Shown here: in pieces, positions 33,878-44,330 of the stretch
Layout: each line of letters starts with the position of its first letter
Position numbering within the stretch: the stretch's first letter is position 1
Assembly: GCA_958295665.1 (NCBI GenBank)
Contig: OY282558.1
Coordinates: forward strand, 47,616,389 to 47,680,388
Reading direction: 5' to 3'
DNA length: 64,000 nucleotides
Source of the DNA: Tipula vernalis
Taxonomy: Eukaryota; Arthropoda; Insecta; Diptera; Tipulidae
Translations under genes and position numbers: made by a program
Notes under the pieces: generated by a model
Databases searched by the model: none
The model's input: only the letters and a program-made list of their open reading frames with translations
Told to the model about the DNA's origin: nothing

Positions 33878-34080
33878 TTAGTTAGGTGAAATTGCTTCAT
33901 ATAAGCTTTCAGGTAAAATGTTGACATCCGCACCACTATCCAATTTGAATTTGATTATCATATTTCCAGTTTTTAAATTTTCATACCATGATTTATCATG
34001 TAAATCTTTTATGACATCTACTTTGGAGTTCACCGCACTATAAGTGCTTGTAAGAACAATTGTTGCAGTTGAACGTTGTT
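33878..34080 (-). pseudogene. mag-like aspartic protease
   Basis: Reads MIIKFKLDSGADVNILPESLYEAI. The DSGA active-site motif is intact (retroviral-type proteases use D[ST]GA). The following protease half is broken by stops. Confidence 0.75.
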
Positions 34081-34219
34081 CTATTTGCACTAGCAGTACC
34101 AGTTTGACTGTTTTTAGAACGATATATGAATTTGGTGTATTCGAATATCTTTGGAATTGATTTGGTCGCATTTTACTACCTTTGCAAATTTTGAATGATA
34201 TGGATTTTCTTGATACGCA

Positions 34220-34617
34220 TTGAATTTGGACGGACCCGGTTTTGAGGTTATTTTATCAATGCCACGTGGTGTTGTTAACTTAGCACCTTGTTGGATTTCC
34301 TTTGCTTGGACATTAGTTAATTCGGCTATACGGCTTATCTCTTTTGCTGTATCAAGCGTTAGATCATCTATTCAGGAGAATTGGAAAAATATGTATATGC
34401 ATTTTTCATGCATTTTTCAAGCCACCAAATTAACGGAAGAAAGTGAAGAGGTTCAAGGCAACAATTGTGCGACTTGAACCTCTTCACTTTCTTCCGTTAA
34501 TTTGGTGGCTTTTGCATATATAGAAAAATGCATATAAAATCTTTTCCAATTCTCCTGTAGATTACCGTCAAGACAAACTGGCTTGGGTGTATTGAATCGA
34601 CCCGTTGGCTGCACCAT
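34220..34617 (-). pseudogene. mag-like gag, rearranged
   Basis: Starts MVQPTGRFNTPKPVCLDG, then NLQENWKRFYMHFSIYAKAT and KLTEESEEVQVAQL, typical of mag-type gag N-termini (NWxxWxxxFxIYxxAxxL). At this point the sequence turns back on itself as an inverted copy. After about 34360 the gag C-terminal part resumes with DDLTLDTAKEISRIAELTNV and a tail with PRGIDKITSKPGPS. The CCHC region was not seen. Confidence 0.7.
34373..34557. repeat. 185-bp near-perfect palindrome
   Basis: Arms 34373-34457 and 34473-34557 (85 bp each) surround a 15-nt loop that itself contains ACAATTGT. The innermost 37 bp and the outermost 16 bp of the arms match perfectly; the middle about 30 bp is diverged. The right arm is the native gag sequence of the mag-like element; the left arm is its inverted duplicate. 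Confidence 0.85.
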
Positions 34618-34984
34618 GTGGTATTATGTTCTAACCTGATAATAAATAATGAATTAATTATAATCCTACCGGCTTGCGGTTTTTATGAGCACGAATATGA
34701 AAAGCAATTTACAACACAAATTAGAAATAGAATTAGACACACTACAACTTTTAAATACATTTATTGTAATACATCTTGTGCCTTTGTTTTATTCCTCTTC
34801 TTTTGACATCTCTTAGTATACTTTCATAAATGTAATTATGTACACTTTGATTAAATTAACTGCGCTCATGCCATGTACTATATTATGTTCATAAATATAA
34901 AAGAGTTATGCTCTTCAATATACTACTTTGAATATGCCTCACAGTTTATGTTTATAACCGATAGCTGTCTGGAGAATTGCCCGA
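34618..34984. other. No recognised feature between the mag-like element and the Gypsy gag
   Basis: AT-rich. It contains the outer edge of the nested insertion, whose exact boundary could not be found. Confidence 0.4.
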
Positions 34985-35452
34985 GCAAGTTCATCTAACG
35001 CCGGACAAATTCTCTGAAATAGCTGCTACTGATTCTGTAGGTTGTTGCATTCTACATAGGCTTTCTTCTAATAACAAATAATCATAATTCGAATGCAGAA
35101 AACGAGCTTTTATGACTATCACCAACTCACAACATGTTTCGTATTTGCCATAACTAACCTCAAACCATTCCAAGCCACTATCATTTAGTAAACTAATATT
35201 TTATCGTCACCTTAAAATGGAAGTTTCCATGTATCCATTATATTCGTTCTTGTGTGATTTGACACCGCTGCAATATTTTGCGGCTCTACATCCTCTAATA
35301 TTTGTGTTATACCAGTCGTCGCTATATCTTAAAGCCCGTAATGTACCTTTGCTCTTTTTTTCCGCCGCCTCCAAACTGAATCGCGATACGGTCTGCAAAT
35401 TTGCTGTAGAAACATTTTTCTTTCCTCGTCCACACCCAGCACCCACCTCCAA
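34985..35452 (-). pseudogene. Gypsy gag-like remnant
   Basis: Two short frames on the - strand (35452-35207 and 35173-34991) read RYSDDWYNTNIRGCRAAKY and IKARFLHSNYDYLLLEESLC RMQQPTESVAAI. The second resembles the capsid stretch of Gypsy gags (LKxRFLPxxYxxxLxxEIxxRxQxxxESVxxY). By position it belongs to the outer Gypsy element. Weak but consistent with the PBS at 37520. Confidence 0.5.
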
Positions 35453-35794
35453 ATTTGGTTGCCTAGTAGGCGATGCTTGTCTTTCAGTATTAGGACTTCG
35501 CGCTCACAGTCTCGACATTCTAATAAAACTTCAAATGGTGCCCTTTATTATTTGGGTTTTCTCGCTGTCCTCTCCTGATAGCCTATAGGCATTGTCATTA
35601 TGATGCTTAACTTTAGATTAGTAACCAATACTTCTTTTCCTTCATTCTTCTGCACCTTCTGTTGAAGGTCTCCCAGTTTATCAATGCATCTCAATATTAA
35701 TTAATCGCCTGTCCTCCTCAATCAGTTTTCCAACTGCCGCTGCCTTTGTTCGAATTGTACCCTTCGCTTCCAATTTCCGAATAATCAGCTCATA

Positions 35795-35803
35795 ATCCAA
35801 CTA
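35795..35803. repeat. 9-bp target-site duplication, left copy
   Basis: AATCCAACT immediately outside the left TIR; identical to 37241-37249. Confidence 0.85.
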
Positions 35804-37240
35804 CCGGTGTGAAGTATTTCACACAAAGTGTAGCTACACAAATTAACGAAAAGTGTAAGTGTACTGAAAAAGTGTAGGCCTAAATAAAAAAGTGTAAATA
35901 AGAAGTAGAACTAGGCATGGGCTTATATTATATTATATTATATTATTTTATTATATTATAATAAAAATTTCCATAAAGTGGACAGGTCAAGCTATCTGAA
36001 ACAATATTGGTTAAGCCTGAATTCCATTGCGAATAAAAGTTTGTCAGTCAAAATAAAGGGAGATAAAAATATAAAATCGGTGGTTGTGTGAAAGAAACAC
36101 AAAACGAAGTCAGTCAAGATTTTACTTACATCAAATGTGTGTTTGTATTAGTGGATCGCCATAATTATGGTCAAAAATTATCAAAATCGAAGTCATTTTA
36201 TGGTTATCCAACTAATATAAGCACACAAATTTTGTGTACGAACGCAAATTTTTTTCCGCATCCTAAGATAATTAAAAAGTTTGTTATTTTTATGGTCATT
36301 GTCATAATTTTTTTTGGTGGTTGCTTCTAAAATAGCTGTGATAATAAAAAAATATAAAGTTTGTATACAGGTAAATTGTGTTAAATTGGGATCAATTGTG
36401 ATAATATTGCTAAATACTATTATTGGCAATTTAATAAAGTGATCGTTTTTTTTTTAAATAATTTATTGGTGGTGAAAAAGCCAAATTAAAACTCCAAGTG
36501 ATAACCAAAAATTTATTTTTTTTATTTTTTATTTTTTGCTGTCGCTGTCAAAATTTATCAAGATATTTGTGCTATATTAAAAAATAAAAAAAACATGCTT
36601 TATCTTTGTCACTCCAATGGATTTTTTTTTTTTTTTTGTCTTCTTTCGACTTGAAGTCAGTTCAGTCAATTATTCACAGTGGAATTCAGGCTTTATTAAA
36701 ATAAAAAGGGTTGGGTATGTTCGACGCTATTTTGAAAATTGTGAAAATCAAATAAACTGTCGAAACTCGATGCTACACTATGACGTTTTTGATGATTAAT
36801 TATTACTTACGAGGGTGAATCAAAATGTCTTGCAATATCATATGAAAAAAAAGAGTGAATGAGACAACTATACATTTTTAAAAAAAAAATTTTGTCGCGG
36901 TGAAGTTTCGGATAGCTTGACCTGTCCACTTTATGGAAATATAAGCCCACACCTGGTAACATCTCTGAGATTTTTGTAAATGGTCATAGTGTAGCATCGG
37001 GTTTCGACAGTTTATCTGATTTTCACAATTTTCAAAATAGCGTCGAACATACCCAACCCTTTTATTTTAATAAGAAAAATTGTTTCGGATAGCTTGACCT
37101 GCCCACTTTATGGTAATATCACCCCATACCTGGTTCTACTTCTTATTTACACTTTTTATGTAGGCCTACACTTTTTCCGTACACTTACACTTTTCGTTAA
37201 TTTGTGTAGCTACACTTTGTGTGAAATACTTCACACCGGT
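35804..37240. mobile_element. Long-TIR element with perfect 9-bp target duplication (Foldback/MULE-like)
   Basis: The first and last roughly 120 bp are nearly perfect inverted repeats beginning ACCGGTGTGAAGTATTTCAC and running through four AAAGTGTA words to GTAGAACyAGGyATGGG. With gaps the similarity extends inward through CCATAAAGTGGrCAGGTCAA. The 9 bases AATCCAACT precede the element (35795-35803) and follow it (37241-37249). Internally there is a second inverted pair (36690-36785 and 36985-37065). No transposase is recognised. 9-bp duplications are known for Mutator-like and Foldback elements. It sits in the 5' part of the Gypsy element. Confidence 0.82.
35925..35966. repeat. (TTATA)n run inside the left TIR
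   Basis: An expanded TATAT/TTATA tract separates the outer TIR block from the inner CCATAAAGTGG block on the left side only; the right TIR lacks it. It was probably gained after insertion. Confidence 0.7.
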
Positions 37241-37249
37241 AATCCAACT
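37241..37249. repeat. 9-bp target-site duplication, right copy
   Basis: AATCCAACT immediately outside the right TIR, identical to 35795-35803. Confidence 0.85.
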
Positions 37250-37513
37250 TGGCATTAGCCAAATGATTTGGATTGATGTAATAATCAATTAACTTATTCA
37301 TGGCAAAACGGTAATGAGAATAAATCAAATTTCAAATCGGAAATTAGCTTAACACTCTTTGATGTTCTTTAACTTCACGCTTCCAAAACGAGAAGCAAAT
37401 CCAACCCCTACAGAAGAACTATCATATCGTAATATCCGTTCGCACTTACACCAACACACGCATCCGACGTCGTGGTTTCTTCGCTAGTCTAACAGTAAGA
37501 TGTCAATATCAAG

Positions 37514-37531
37514 GCCAAACGTTGGGCGCCA
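37514..37531 (-). other. Retroelement primer-binding site
   Basis: On the - strand TGGCGCCCAACG follows the LTR end (…TGTTACA) after three bases. TGGCGCC is the usual start of a tRNA-primed binding site in many retroelements. It fixes the orientation (- strand) and the inner LTR boundary of the Gypsy element. Confidence 0.6.
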
Positions 37532-37990
37532 AATTGTAACATGCCACCCAATACTCACCCACCGTTAAACCGCGAAGTTGCTCTCTACCAGAAATGTTGA
37601 GAAATGGAAACATCACGACTCTAGTATAGAAACTTTGCCACAATTCTTAGATTTTAATATCCTAGATATTTGAAAATTAAAATTTTAAATTATTTAATGA
37701 GGAAGATAAATATCCATAGTAACTCTTTGCTCCTTAAAAAGAATAAAATTAAGAGTAATAAAATACTAATTATTTACTCTAAATATTCGTAATATAATCA
37801 CAAGAATGTGGGCTGGAAATGTGGAATAAAACTTAATAGCACACAACGTAAAATTTTTTTGTGTTTTCGATTTTTGTTCACATAAAGTTACTAAGATACA
37901 AGAAGTGTATCGCTATTTCGTCAAAGAACACAAATCATAGAATTAATTAAAATCAAACACAGAAAACACAATAAAAAAATCTCTGCTTTT

Positions 37991-39780
37991 AATTATAATT
38001 TAAATTAGTATTATGTTGGTACTTTATATTTAGAGTGGAGTACCGCTTCGATTATAATTCGTATTCCTGTTATGAATTTCGAGCTTATATTCAACATAAT
38101 TACCATAATCACAATAATTAGTCAAAATTAATGACTCGACACAAATAATTTGGATGTGTATGTGTGTGTGTGTATACAAATTACAAAATAATTTTCTTAA
38201 TTTTGTAAAACACGCGACAGTTAAAAAGCTTTTTTCCCATTTTTCCCGCGCCCGCTGCTTTATAAGTCGTACAACATAATGTATGTATGTATAACGTATT
38301 TATAATACCGAGAGATAAGATATGAGTATAAGATAATACCATAAAATTTACAATGTATACGTACATAAAAAAAAGCAACATAATATGATTCTAATGATAT
38401 TTAAAAATATGTTCTGAGCAGATAACAAACTTATGTACAGTACATAGATATCTAGAGCATCATAAAATGTGGAGTAACAGAATGTTCAAGTAGTTTTATG
38501 ATGTTTTGATGAAGTGCTAATTGTTTTTGATTCTTGCACATGATATACAGCAAACGATAATAAAAAAAAATTAATCATCATGGCCATAAAAAATAAAAGT
38601 CGTTGGGATGCAACACACAACTCAATTCCTGAATTGTATCTCCCAATTCATTTTAGCTTTAATTCAAACATTCATTCATCTCAATAATCTTCGCTGTTTA
38701 TAAATGTTTGGTATGTAATAATCATAATTCCAACATATTTATGAGTATGTGTGTATATATATACCCAAGAATAGTTTTGGGATTGGTTATCTAAAAATAT
38801 CATCATTATGTTTGATATAAAGCTTTTTTCGCAATATTTATATGTGATAACACAAAAAAAAGCTCATAAAAAATTTCCAAAAAAATCTTAAATAGATTTG
38901 GATGGGTTTGTGTATATAAACCCATATTTACATACATGGATGGATATGTGTACTCTTATGTATGTATTTTGTTGTATGATTTTGATTTCTCATGTGTAAA
39001 ACCTTTTTACGTTGTTATTGGGTATACGAACACAAAATTCTTGGACGGGTGGAATTTTTTTTTTTAGTTTACGTTCGCTTACGCTTATATGTATGTATGT
39101 ATGTAGGATGGGAGGTAATAGATAATTTAATTTGGATGTAGGTTTAAATTATTCAAGTTTCACACAGGATGTATAATTTAGTAAATTTGACTTTTACAGT
39201 AAAGCTCGTAATTTTTAAGTTAAATCGACAGGTGACAAAATAATCCTATATACCTAATGTTCGGTCGGAAATTCTAGAAAATGGAGATTTCCATTCTAAT
39301 TTTAACATAAAATCCCCATTTTCAGAATATTTAACATTAAATCTTTCTTTAAGGGGGTCCCAGGGGGATTTCGTTACTATTCCATCGAATTTCCTTTCAA
39401 ATCTCACTTTTCGGATTCCAATCAAATTTCAATTTCTTTCCAATTCCAGTTTATCCCAATTCCACTCAAATTTAAATTTTTTCGAATTTCGACATTTTGG
39501 CCTATCGAATCTCGATCTATCGAACTTTACTCAATCGAATTCCAATCTTTCGAATTTGTTATGTAGTTAATACGTTAGTATTCAATTGCCCGGATTGGAT
39601 TGTGAACTAATGTTCACCTAATTGTAATCTCCATGTAATTTGACGTTTTTCATGATTTTTCATGTTATGTGAATATAGTATAACTACCTTCCGTATATAT
39701 AAGGTCTGAAGTACTAGATGGACCAAATAATAGCTAACAATAGCTAAGGTTTTCCCATTCAGTGGCGGTTCTATCATAAT
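37991..39780. other. AT-rich intronic DNA; short microsatellites and a TCGAAT-rich stretch
   Basis: A (TG)n run is near 38155-38172 and a TATG run near 39086-39105. At 39360-39560 there is a loose array of TCGAATTTC/TCGAATCTC words, similar in style to 780-1040. No coding. Confidence 0.4.
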
Positions 39781-41310
39781 ATTTTAATTCCTGATTAGGC
39801 GAGTCATTCCAGGTGACACACGGACGTCCTGGTTTCTTTGGGCCGGCATTGTACGCGGTGCTCAGAATATGGTTTAAACCGCAGTAATATATTCTGTGTA
39901 CTTATATCCTGTGATCTTTTTGGGGTAATAGTTCTACCACGTAATATTTCTATATTGGTACTGATTTCGGGTAGCATTTTTAGAAAACTTAGCTCATGCT
40001 GCCTCTCAATCGGCGAAGGGTTGCTTGGGTGAGTGCGACCGTTTCAGTCCATAAGTAATCATGGGTACAATTGTGGTATGTACATGGTAATGATAGTCTT
40101 GAAAGGCACTTTGTGCTTCCTAATAACAAGTCGCATCTGCCGAGCAATGCCGATTGCCTGACGACACCTTGTAATAGAAAGTTATACCAGCTAAAATTAT
40201 ACTAGAAGGTGGGAAGGAAGTCGAATGTGAATCAATGATGAGAGTGGTACATTTGTGGTGGTTGATCTCTAAGCCAGCAGAACGATGCCATCGGCGTTAT
40301 GAGAACTTCATTAAGGATGAAATTTAAAATTCTGGGTGAGAGTGGGCACCCTTGATTTTCATACCCTTGGACGTCGATAACCTTGGAATTCCATCCTTGC
40401 CAGGAGCAGTACCGGAACGAATATGCTGGGTGGTTGATCTGAACTAGTCTTCGGTGGGTGGAGGCCCCATTTGGTGGTAATCATCTTATTCAATCAGAGC
40501 TGGTCAGGTTCTAGCAGATGTCATCAGTTCATTGAACTATTTGCTGTTGATTGGTTCTTTTGTATTGTTTGAAGAAGGGTCTTGCGAAATCGATCGGATT
40601 GGCTAAATCATGATCGACAGTCAAAAAATTCTTGTTTCGCATATTCTGCTGTTCTTCAAACGAGTATGAGCAAAGGGGTCTTTAGGATGAGAGTTTCTGA
40701 CATGAAAGGCACTCTTGTAGCGGGCCAGTGCTCGTCTGCCTTTTGGTGTTAAGGGAGTTTTTTGTTGATAGAATTGACGATGATCGCTTATTCCGCGAGG
40801 TAAAACCTTAGCCTGTTGATCTTAGTCCAAATATGATCTACTTGGGAGAAAGTTTGGCCATCTGCCCAACTTGTAGAGGTTTTTCATCGCCTTCTGGAGC
40901 TTTGGACAAATAGCTGTGCGAAAAGCAACACCATTCTCATTACACAATATGTGCATTAAAATCACATAGTAGTAATTCAAGCACGTTTGACGTGCGCGGT
41001 GGAACATACACGGAGACGAAGAGGATTTCTCTGAGGTTTGGAATCGATCCTTTAAGAATGAGGATGCCACCAGAATAATTTTTTATGCGCTTGACCTAAA
41101 GGAAAAAATTTTTCTTGACCTAATGATCATGCCCTTTTTCCGGGTATTTGCACCGTTGGTACCATGTAAAGTTATCTGTTGGACAGGTGTCAGTGCCCAC
41201 GTTCGTCTGTTGAAAACATCTCTTGTTTCGATATAAAATGGCATCGGTTAGGTATCTACCTAACCTAAATAAATTATAGGTCTGAACTGTACACCTGATG
41301 CATGACTGCA
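39780..41310 (-). mobile_element. LINE remnant, reverse transcriptase end, clade undetermined
   Basis: Less AT-rich block. On the - strand are SVYVPPRTSN near 40985, a DHDLANPIDFARPFFKQ stretch near 40590, ENQGCPLSPRILNFILNEVL (RT motif B, about 40300-40360), INYHKCTTLIIDSHS (about 40210-40260) and, nearer 39830-40080, TIVPMITYGLK-like sequence. Each step needs a frame change. The motif order fits a decayed LINE RT; it differs from the RNase H LINEs elsewhere in the window. Confidence 0.5.
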
Positions 41311-42472
41311 CATGTACAAACAGTGAAGAAATTTGGAAATTTTAGTAACCACGCCGGCCATCATGACCAAGTCAAAATCCTAAAAACCACTCTAACATCC
41401 ATTACTATATCAACGAGTGTACATTGCAATTAAAATCCAAAATAAATTCTTTCCAACTTCTTGACCTAGTCTACCGCAAAACTTGACGAAAATCACATTA
41501 AATGTGTAAATAAACCTTTAAAATCATTCATAACGGTGCAAGCATTCATTATTGAATAATGGGGCTTTACTAAAGTGATTGGTTTGTACCCAGTTTGTCG
41601 TCATGATGTGAATGAACTTCTAAGTGAAATGCTGTCATTAAAACGACCACATCCATTTAAACTTTGCTCAATAAAATACCTAGGGTTGCCAACTTTCTAA
41701 AATGGTCCGACCGGCCATTAGTTTTTCTGTAAATTATGTCGCCCGGGGAAGCTGTCGCTTCCGGTAGGCCGATTTTCCTTAAAATTCACTAGATGCTTAA
41801 ATATGAAGTTTCAGTTCGATTTATTAAAGGGTAAATCATCTGTGCTGTAGAGAGGACACAGACAGACAGACAGACAAATAGACCGACAAACACCACTTCG
41901 AAACACTTTGATCCATATTTTGTCTAATTTGATATTTCAAGACGATTCCATCCAGATATCTAGAGACACAAATTCGAAATTATCAACATTAGTCAACATT
42001 TTTGATATTACGCATTAACCTTTCGTAAATATTTGGGTCTATTGGAAATTTGCTAGATCTGAGTTGCGTGAAGTTACAGATTAATCGATATTTTCAATAT
42101 TTTCTTTGACATTCCGAGCTTTTTATAGTTAAAATTTGAAATTTATATTTTAAATTATCTTACAGAGAAGGTATTCTCGAATTTTAAGATTTGTGGATTT
42201 ATCTAGATTTCCAAATTTAAATAGCGTTAACATCGAAGTTATTCATCATTGTCATATTTTCAAGATTATTCAAGGTTTTACGAAGGCATTTTCCAGATTA
42301 TTCGAGATTCTGAGTGATTCCTTGGTCTTTCATTAATCTATGATTTTATTATATATCCAGATTGTAGTAGAGATTATCGGCTAAGTTGTATCTTATTTCA
42401 GAATTAGTGGTTTATGAGGGTTTTGTTTTTAAGCCTCCCACGATTTATTTAAGGTTGTGTTATATGTATATA
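41311..42472. other. Spacer with a dispersed-repeat copy
   Basis: 41740-41920 is the inverted relative of the 10560-10810 repeat. 41940-42330 is AT-rich with many ATTCGA/TCAACATT words. No coding. Confidence 0.45.
41740..41920 (-). repeat. Dispersed repeat, inverted copy of the 10.6-kb family
   Basis: On the - strand: a CTGTCTGTCTGTCTGTGTCC run, CTCTCTACAGCACAGATG, AAATCGAACTGAAACTTCAT and CCTACCGGAAGCG, matching 10630-10760 in order. Confidence 0.6.
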
Positions 42473-42550
42473 CCGTCCTCGATTTGGCTACTCCAGGCGT
42501 AAAGTAGGACGGTAAAAAATAAATCAAGAAATCAAACAAACAAACAAACA
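42473..42550 (+). mobile_element. 3'-end fragment of a tRNA-derived SINE
   Basis: CCGTCCTCGATTTGGCTACT, CCAGGCGTAAAGTAGG, then AAAAAATAAATCAA and a (CAAA)n tail. It is almost identical to the last part of the full SINE at 44331-44590. It lacks the tRNA-like head. It abuts the start of a mariner catalytic domain. Confidence 0.75.
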
Positions 42551-42552
42551 TC

Positions 42553-43038
42553 ATAACTGGAGATGAAAAATGGATTTATTTTGAGAATCCCAAACGCCAA
42601 AAATCTTGGGTGAAGCGTGGTGAAGCTGGTCTATCGCAACCAAAGCGAGATATCTATTGCAATAAGGTGGGTGCTCTGTATCTGGTGGGATCAGAAAGGT
42701 GTGGTATATAAATACTTAGACACAACACATTAATTTGTCAGCATGACAATGCAAAACCACATGTTGCAAACGTTGTGAAAATTTATTTACAAGGACAGGA
42801 CTGGGAAGTTCTACCACATCCGCCGGATTCACCAGACATAGCTCCTTCAGTTTACTACTTATTTCGGTCGATGCAGTCGTCTCTTTCTGAACAGCGGTTA
42901 AGTTCTCGTGCAGAGATCGAAAATTGGCTTAATGATTGGATTGCCTCCAAAGACCCAGATTTTTTCAGAGAAGGAATCCGTAAACTGCCTGAAAAATGGG
43001 GGAAAGTTGTAGCTGCAAATGGAGCATACTTTCAATAA
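42553..43038 (+). pseudogene. Mariner transposase, catalytic domain, inactive
   Basis: Reads ITGDEKWIYFENPKRQKSWV KRGEAGLSQPKRDIYCNKVG (first Asp) and then, after a frameshift/deletion, QHDNAKPHVANVVKIYL (second Asp). From 42775 in one frame to the stop at 43038 comes WEVLPHPPDSPDIAPSVYYL F. In mariners the third Asp is in PSDYH; here it is Val (PSVYY), so catalysis is lost. The C-terminus (NWLNDWIASKDPDFF, GIRKLPEKWGKVV) is full length. The helix-turn-helix half is missing; a SINE fragment lies where it should be. Confidence 0.82.
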
Positions 43039-43284
43039 ATAATTATTTCATTGTCTAAACAAGCAAATGTGTTTTATTTTAACAAAATAGGGCGAGTCAT
43101 ATTCACACACCCAATACTACACCAAATGAAATATGATCCTTCGCTCTGTCTGGAAAAAATACCAATCACTATTATAACTAGAAAAGTGACTGCAACGTCT
43201 TATTCGATGAAAAGCTCTAGTATGCTGGAATTTCGTTGACAACGTGAGACCAAAGTAGCACCAGATTGTCGATGAGCTATTACT

Positions 43285-44330
43285 CGAGCAATTTTCGTTT
43301 CTAGTGCTCCATTAGGCTCAAGCATAAAGTCGGCTTGTATTGATTTGTTCAAGAAATTGCGACCGTTCTGTAAACTTCCTTCGAGATACCAACTTTTCAA
43401 TCAATTATTGGACCTTGAATATCAACGCGTCGAAGGGTCAGTCTTACAAAAAATTGCCGGCGCATCTGTAATAATTATGTTATCAATACAATACACCCAA
43501 AGTCTTTTTCTATAAATCTACTCACTAAGGAAAATCGACATTTGGCTTTTAAAGTTGCTTTTCGAGAATGTTGAGGCGGTATTAAAAGACGTCGAGAATT
43601 ATAAATTTATTGTATTTATTACTGACAGTGGAACGAACAATAAAGCGTCCCGAAAAATGGTTAACAAAAGCTATCCCTATATTACCGAGTATAGGTGTAT
43701 CTGCCATAGCCCAACTTGCTCATTGTCGATATCTTTAAGATTCAATCTATAAAAGTTTGAAATTTTCAGTCAATCGTAAGGATGGTTTCGGAAATAAATA
43801 AACTCGCACATTTTTCATCGAAGACGAAGTAAAGTCACTTATGAAGGCATATACGATCTCCTATTCGAAATTGTTCACTGTGTACTACCTCCGATTGCTA
43901 AATGGCCATCTTGTTTTGAGAGTTTGCTGCTTTGTCTAAAGTGGTGTACTGTTTTGTTAATATAAAACAAACTTTTGAACAAAATAAATGCGCCAATTAC
44001 GAAGAACTTATCAGTATTCTCAAATTTGCATCTATTCAAGGAAAGAGTCTTTCGGAATCACAGAAACTTGAGCGACTGAATCTATTTCTAATGTCGCAGA
44101 ATTTCACCCAAAATATAAGGGAACAAAATATATGAGTCTTTGGCGCACTACAATTTTCGAAGTGAACTTTTTCACGACCGTTTGTGGTTGCAAGTGAGCA
44201 GCTCTCTGGTAAAATTTGGTGGGCGGAATTGTGTTCTACTTAAGTGCTTGGCGGTTGATATTTTGAGCATGCTTGCTTTGAGAGCTGCAATGGAAAGCAC
44301 ATTCAGTACTGCTTCAGTTTTGCTGTCACC
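43285..44330 (+). pseudogene. hAT transposase remnant, interrupted by a SINE
   Basis: 43285-43486 reads RAIFVSSAPLGSSIKSACID LFKKLRP and YQLFNQLLDLEYQRVEGSVL, the usual hAT stretch before the first catalytic region. 43555-43752 has FIVFITDSGTNNKASRKMVN KSYPYIT and YRCICHS (Asp motif and CxxH). 43932-44135 is the helical middle; 44210-44330 ends LAVDILSML...AMESTFSTASVLLSPSK, the C-terminal dimerisation block (AAxERxFSTA). Frames change between parts. Confidence 0.75.

Larger units (their letters stand above)
33030..34617 (-). mobile_element. mag-like Gypsy element fragment (gag-PR-RT), nested
   Basis: On the - strand a gag begins at ATG 34617, followed by protease and the first half of RT, ending near 33030. 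It separates the gag and protease parts of the surrounding Gypsy. Its middle gag is replaced by an inverted duplication (34373-34557). RT palm, RNase H and integrase are missing. The wording of all three domains is that of the mag group of Ty3/Gypsy. Confidence 0.7.
30900..37990 (-). mobile_element. Gypsy (Ty3) element, decayed, with two nested insertions
   Basis: On the - strand, from high to low coordinates: an LTR whose inner end is at 37535 (TGTAACATG in + orientation), a primer-binding site reading TGGCGCCCAACG at 37520-37531, a gag-like region (35452-34985), protease (about 32887-32620), reverse transcriptase (about 32560-31980), RNase H (about 31930-31790) and integrase (about 31735-31280). 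It is interrupted by a long-TIR element (35804-37240) and by a mag-like Gypsy (about 33030-34617). The 3' LTR was not found. The outer LTR edge (about 37990) is a guess. Confidence 0.65.

Noticed and set aside
34220..34477. 85-codon + strand frame over the palindrome
   Set aside because: It is the antisense of mag-like gag joined to the inverted arm; it exists only because of the inverted duplication.
36088..36430. 80- and 78-codon frames within the long-TIR element
   Set aside because: They overlap each other on opposite strands in AT-rich sequence and show no transposase motif.
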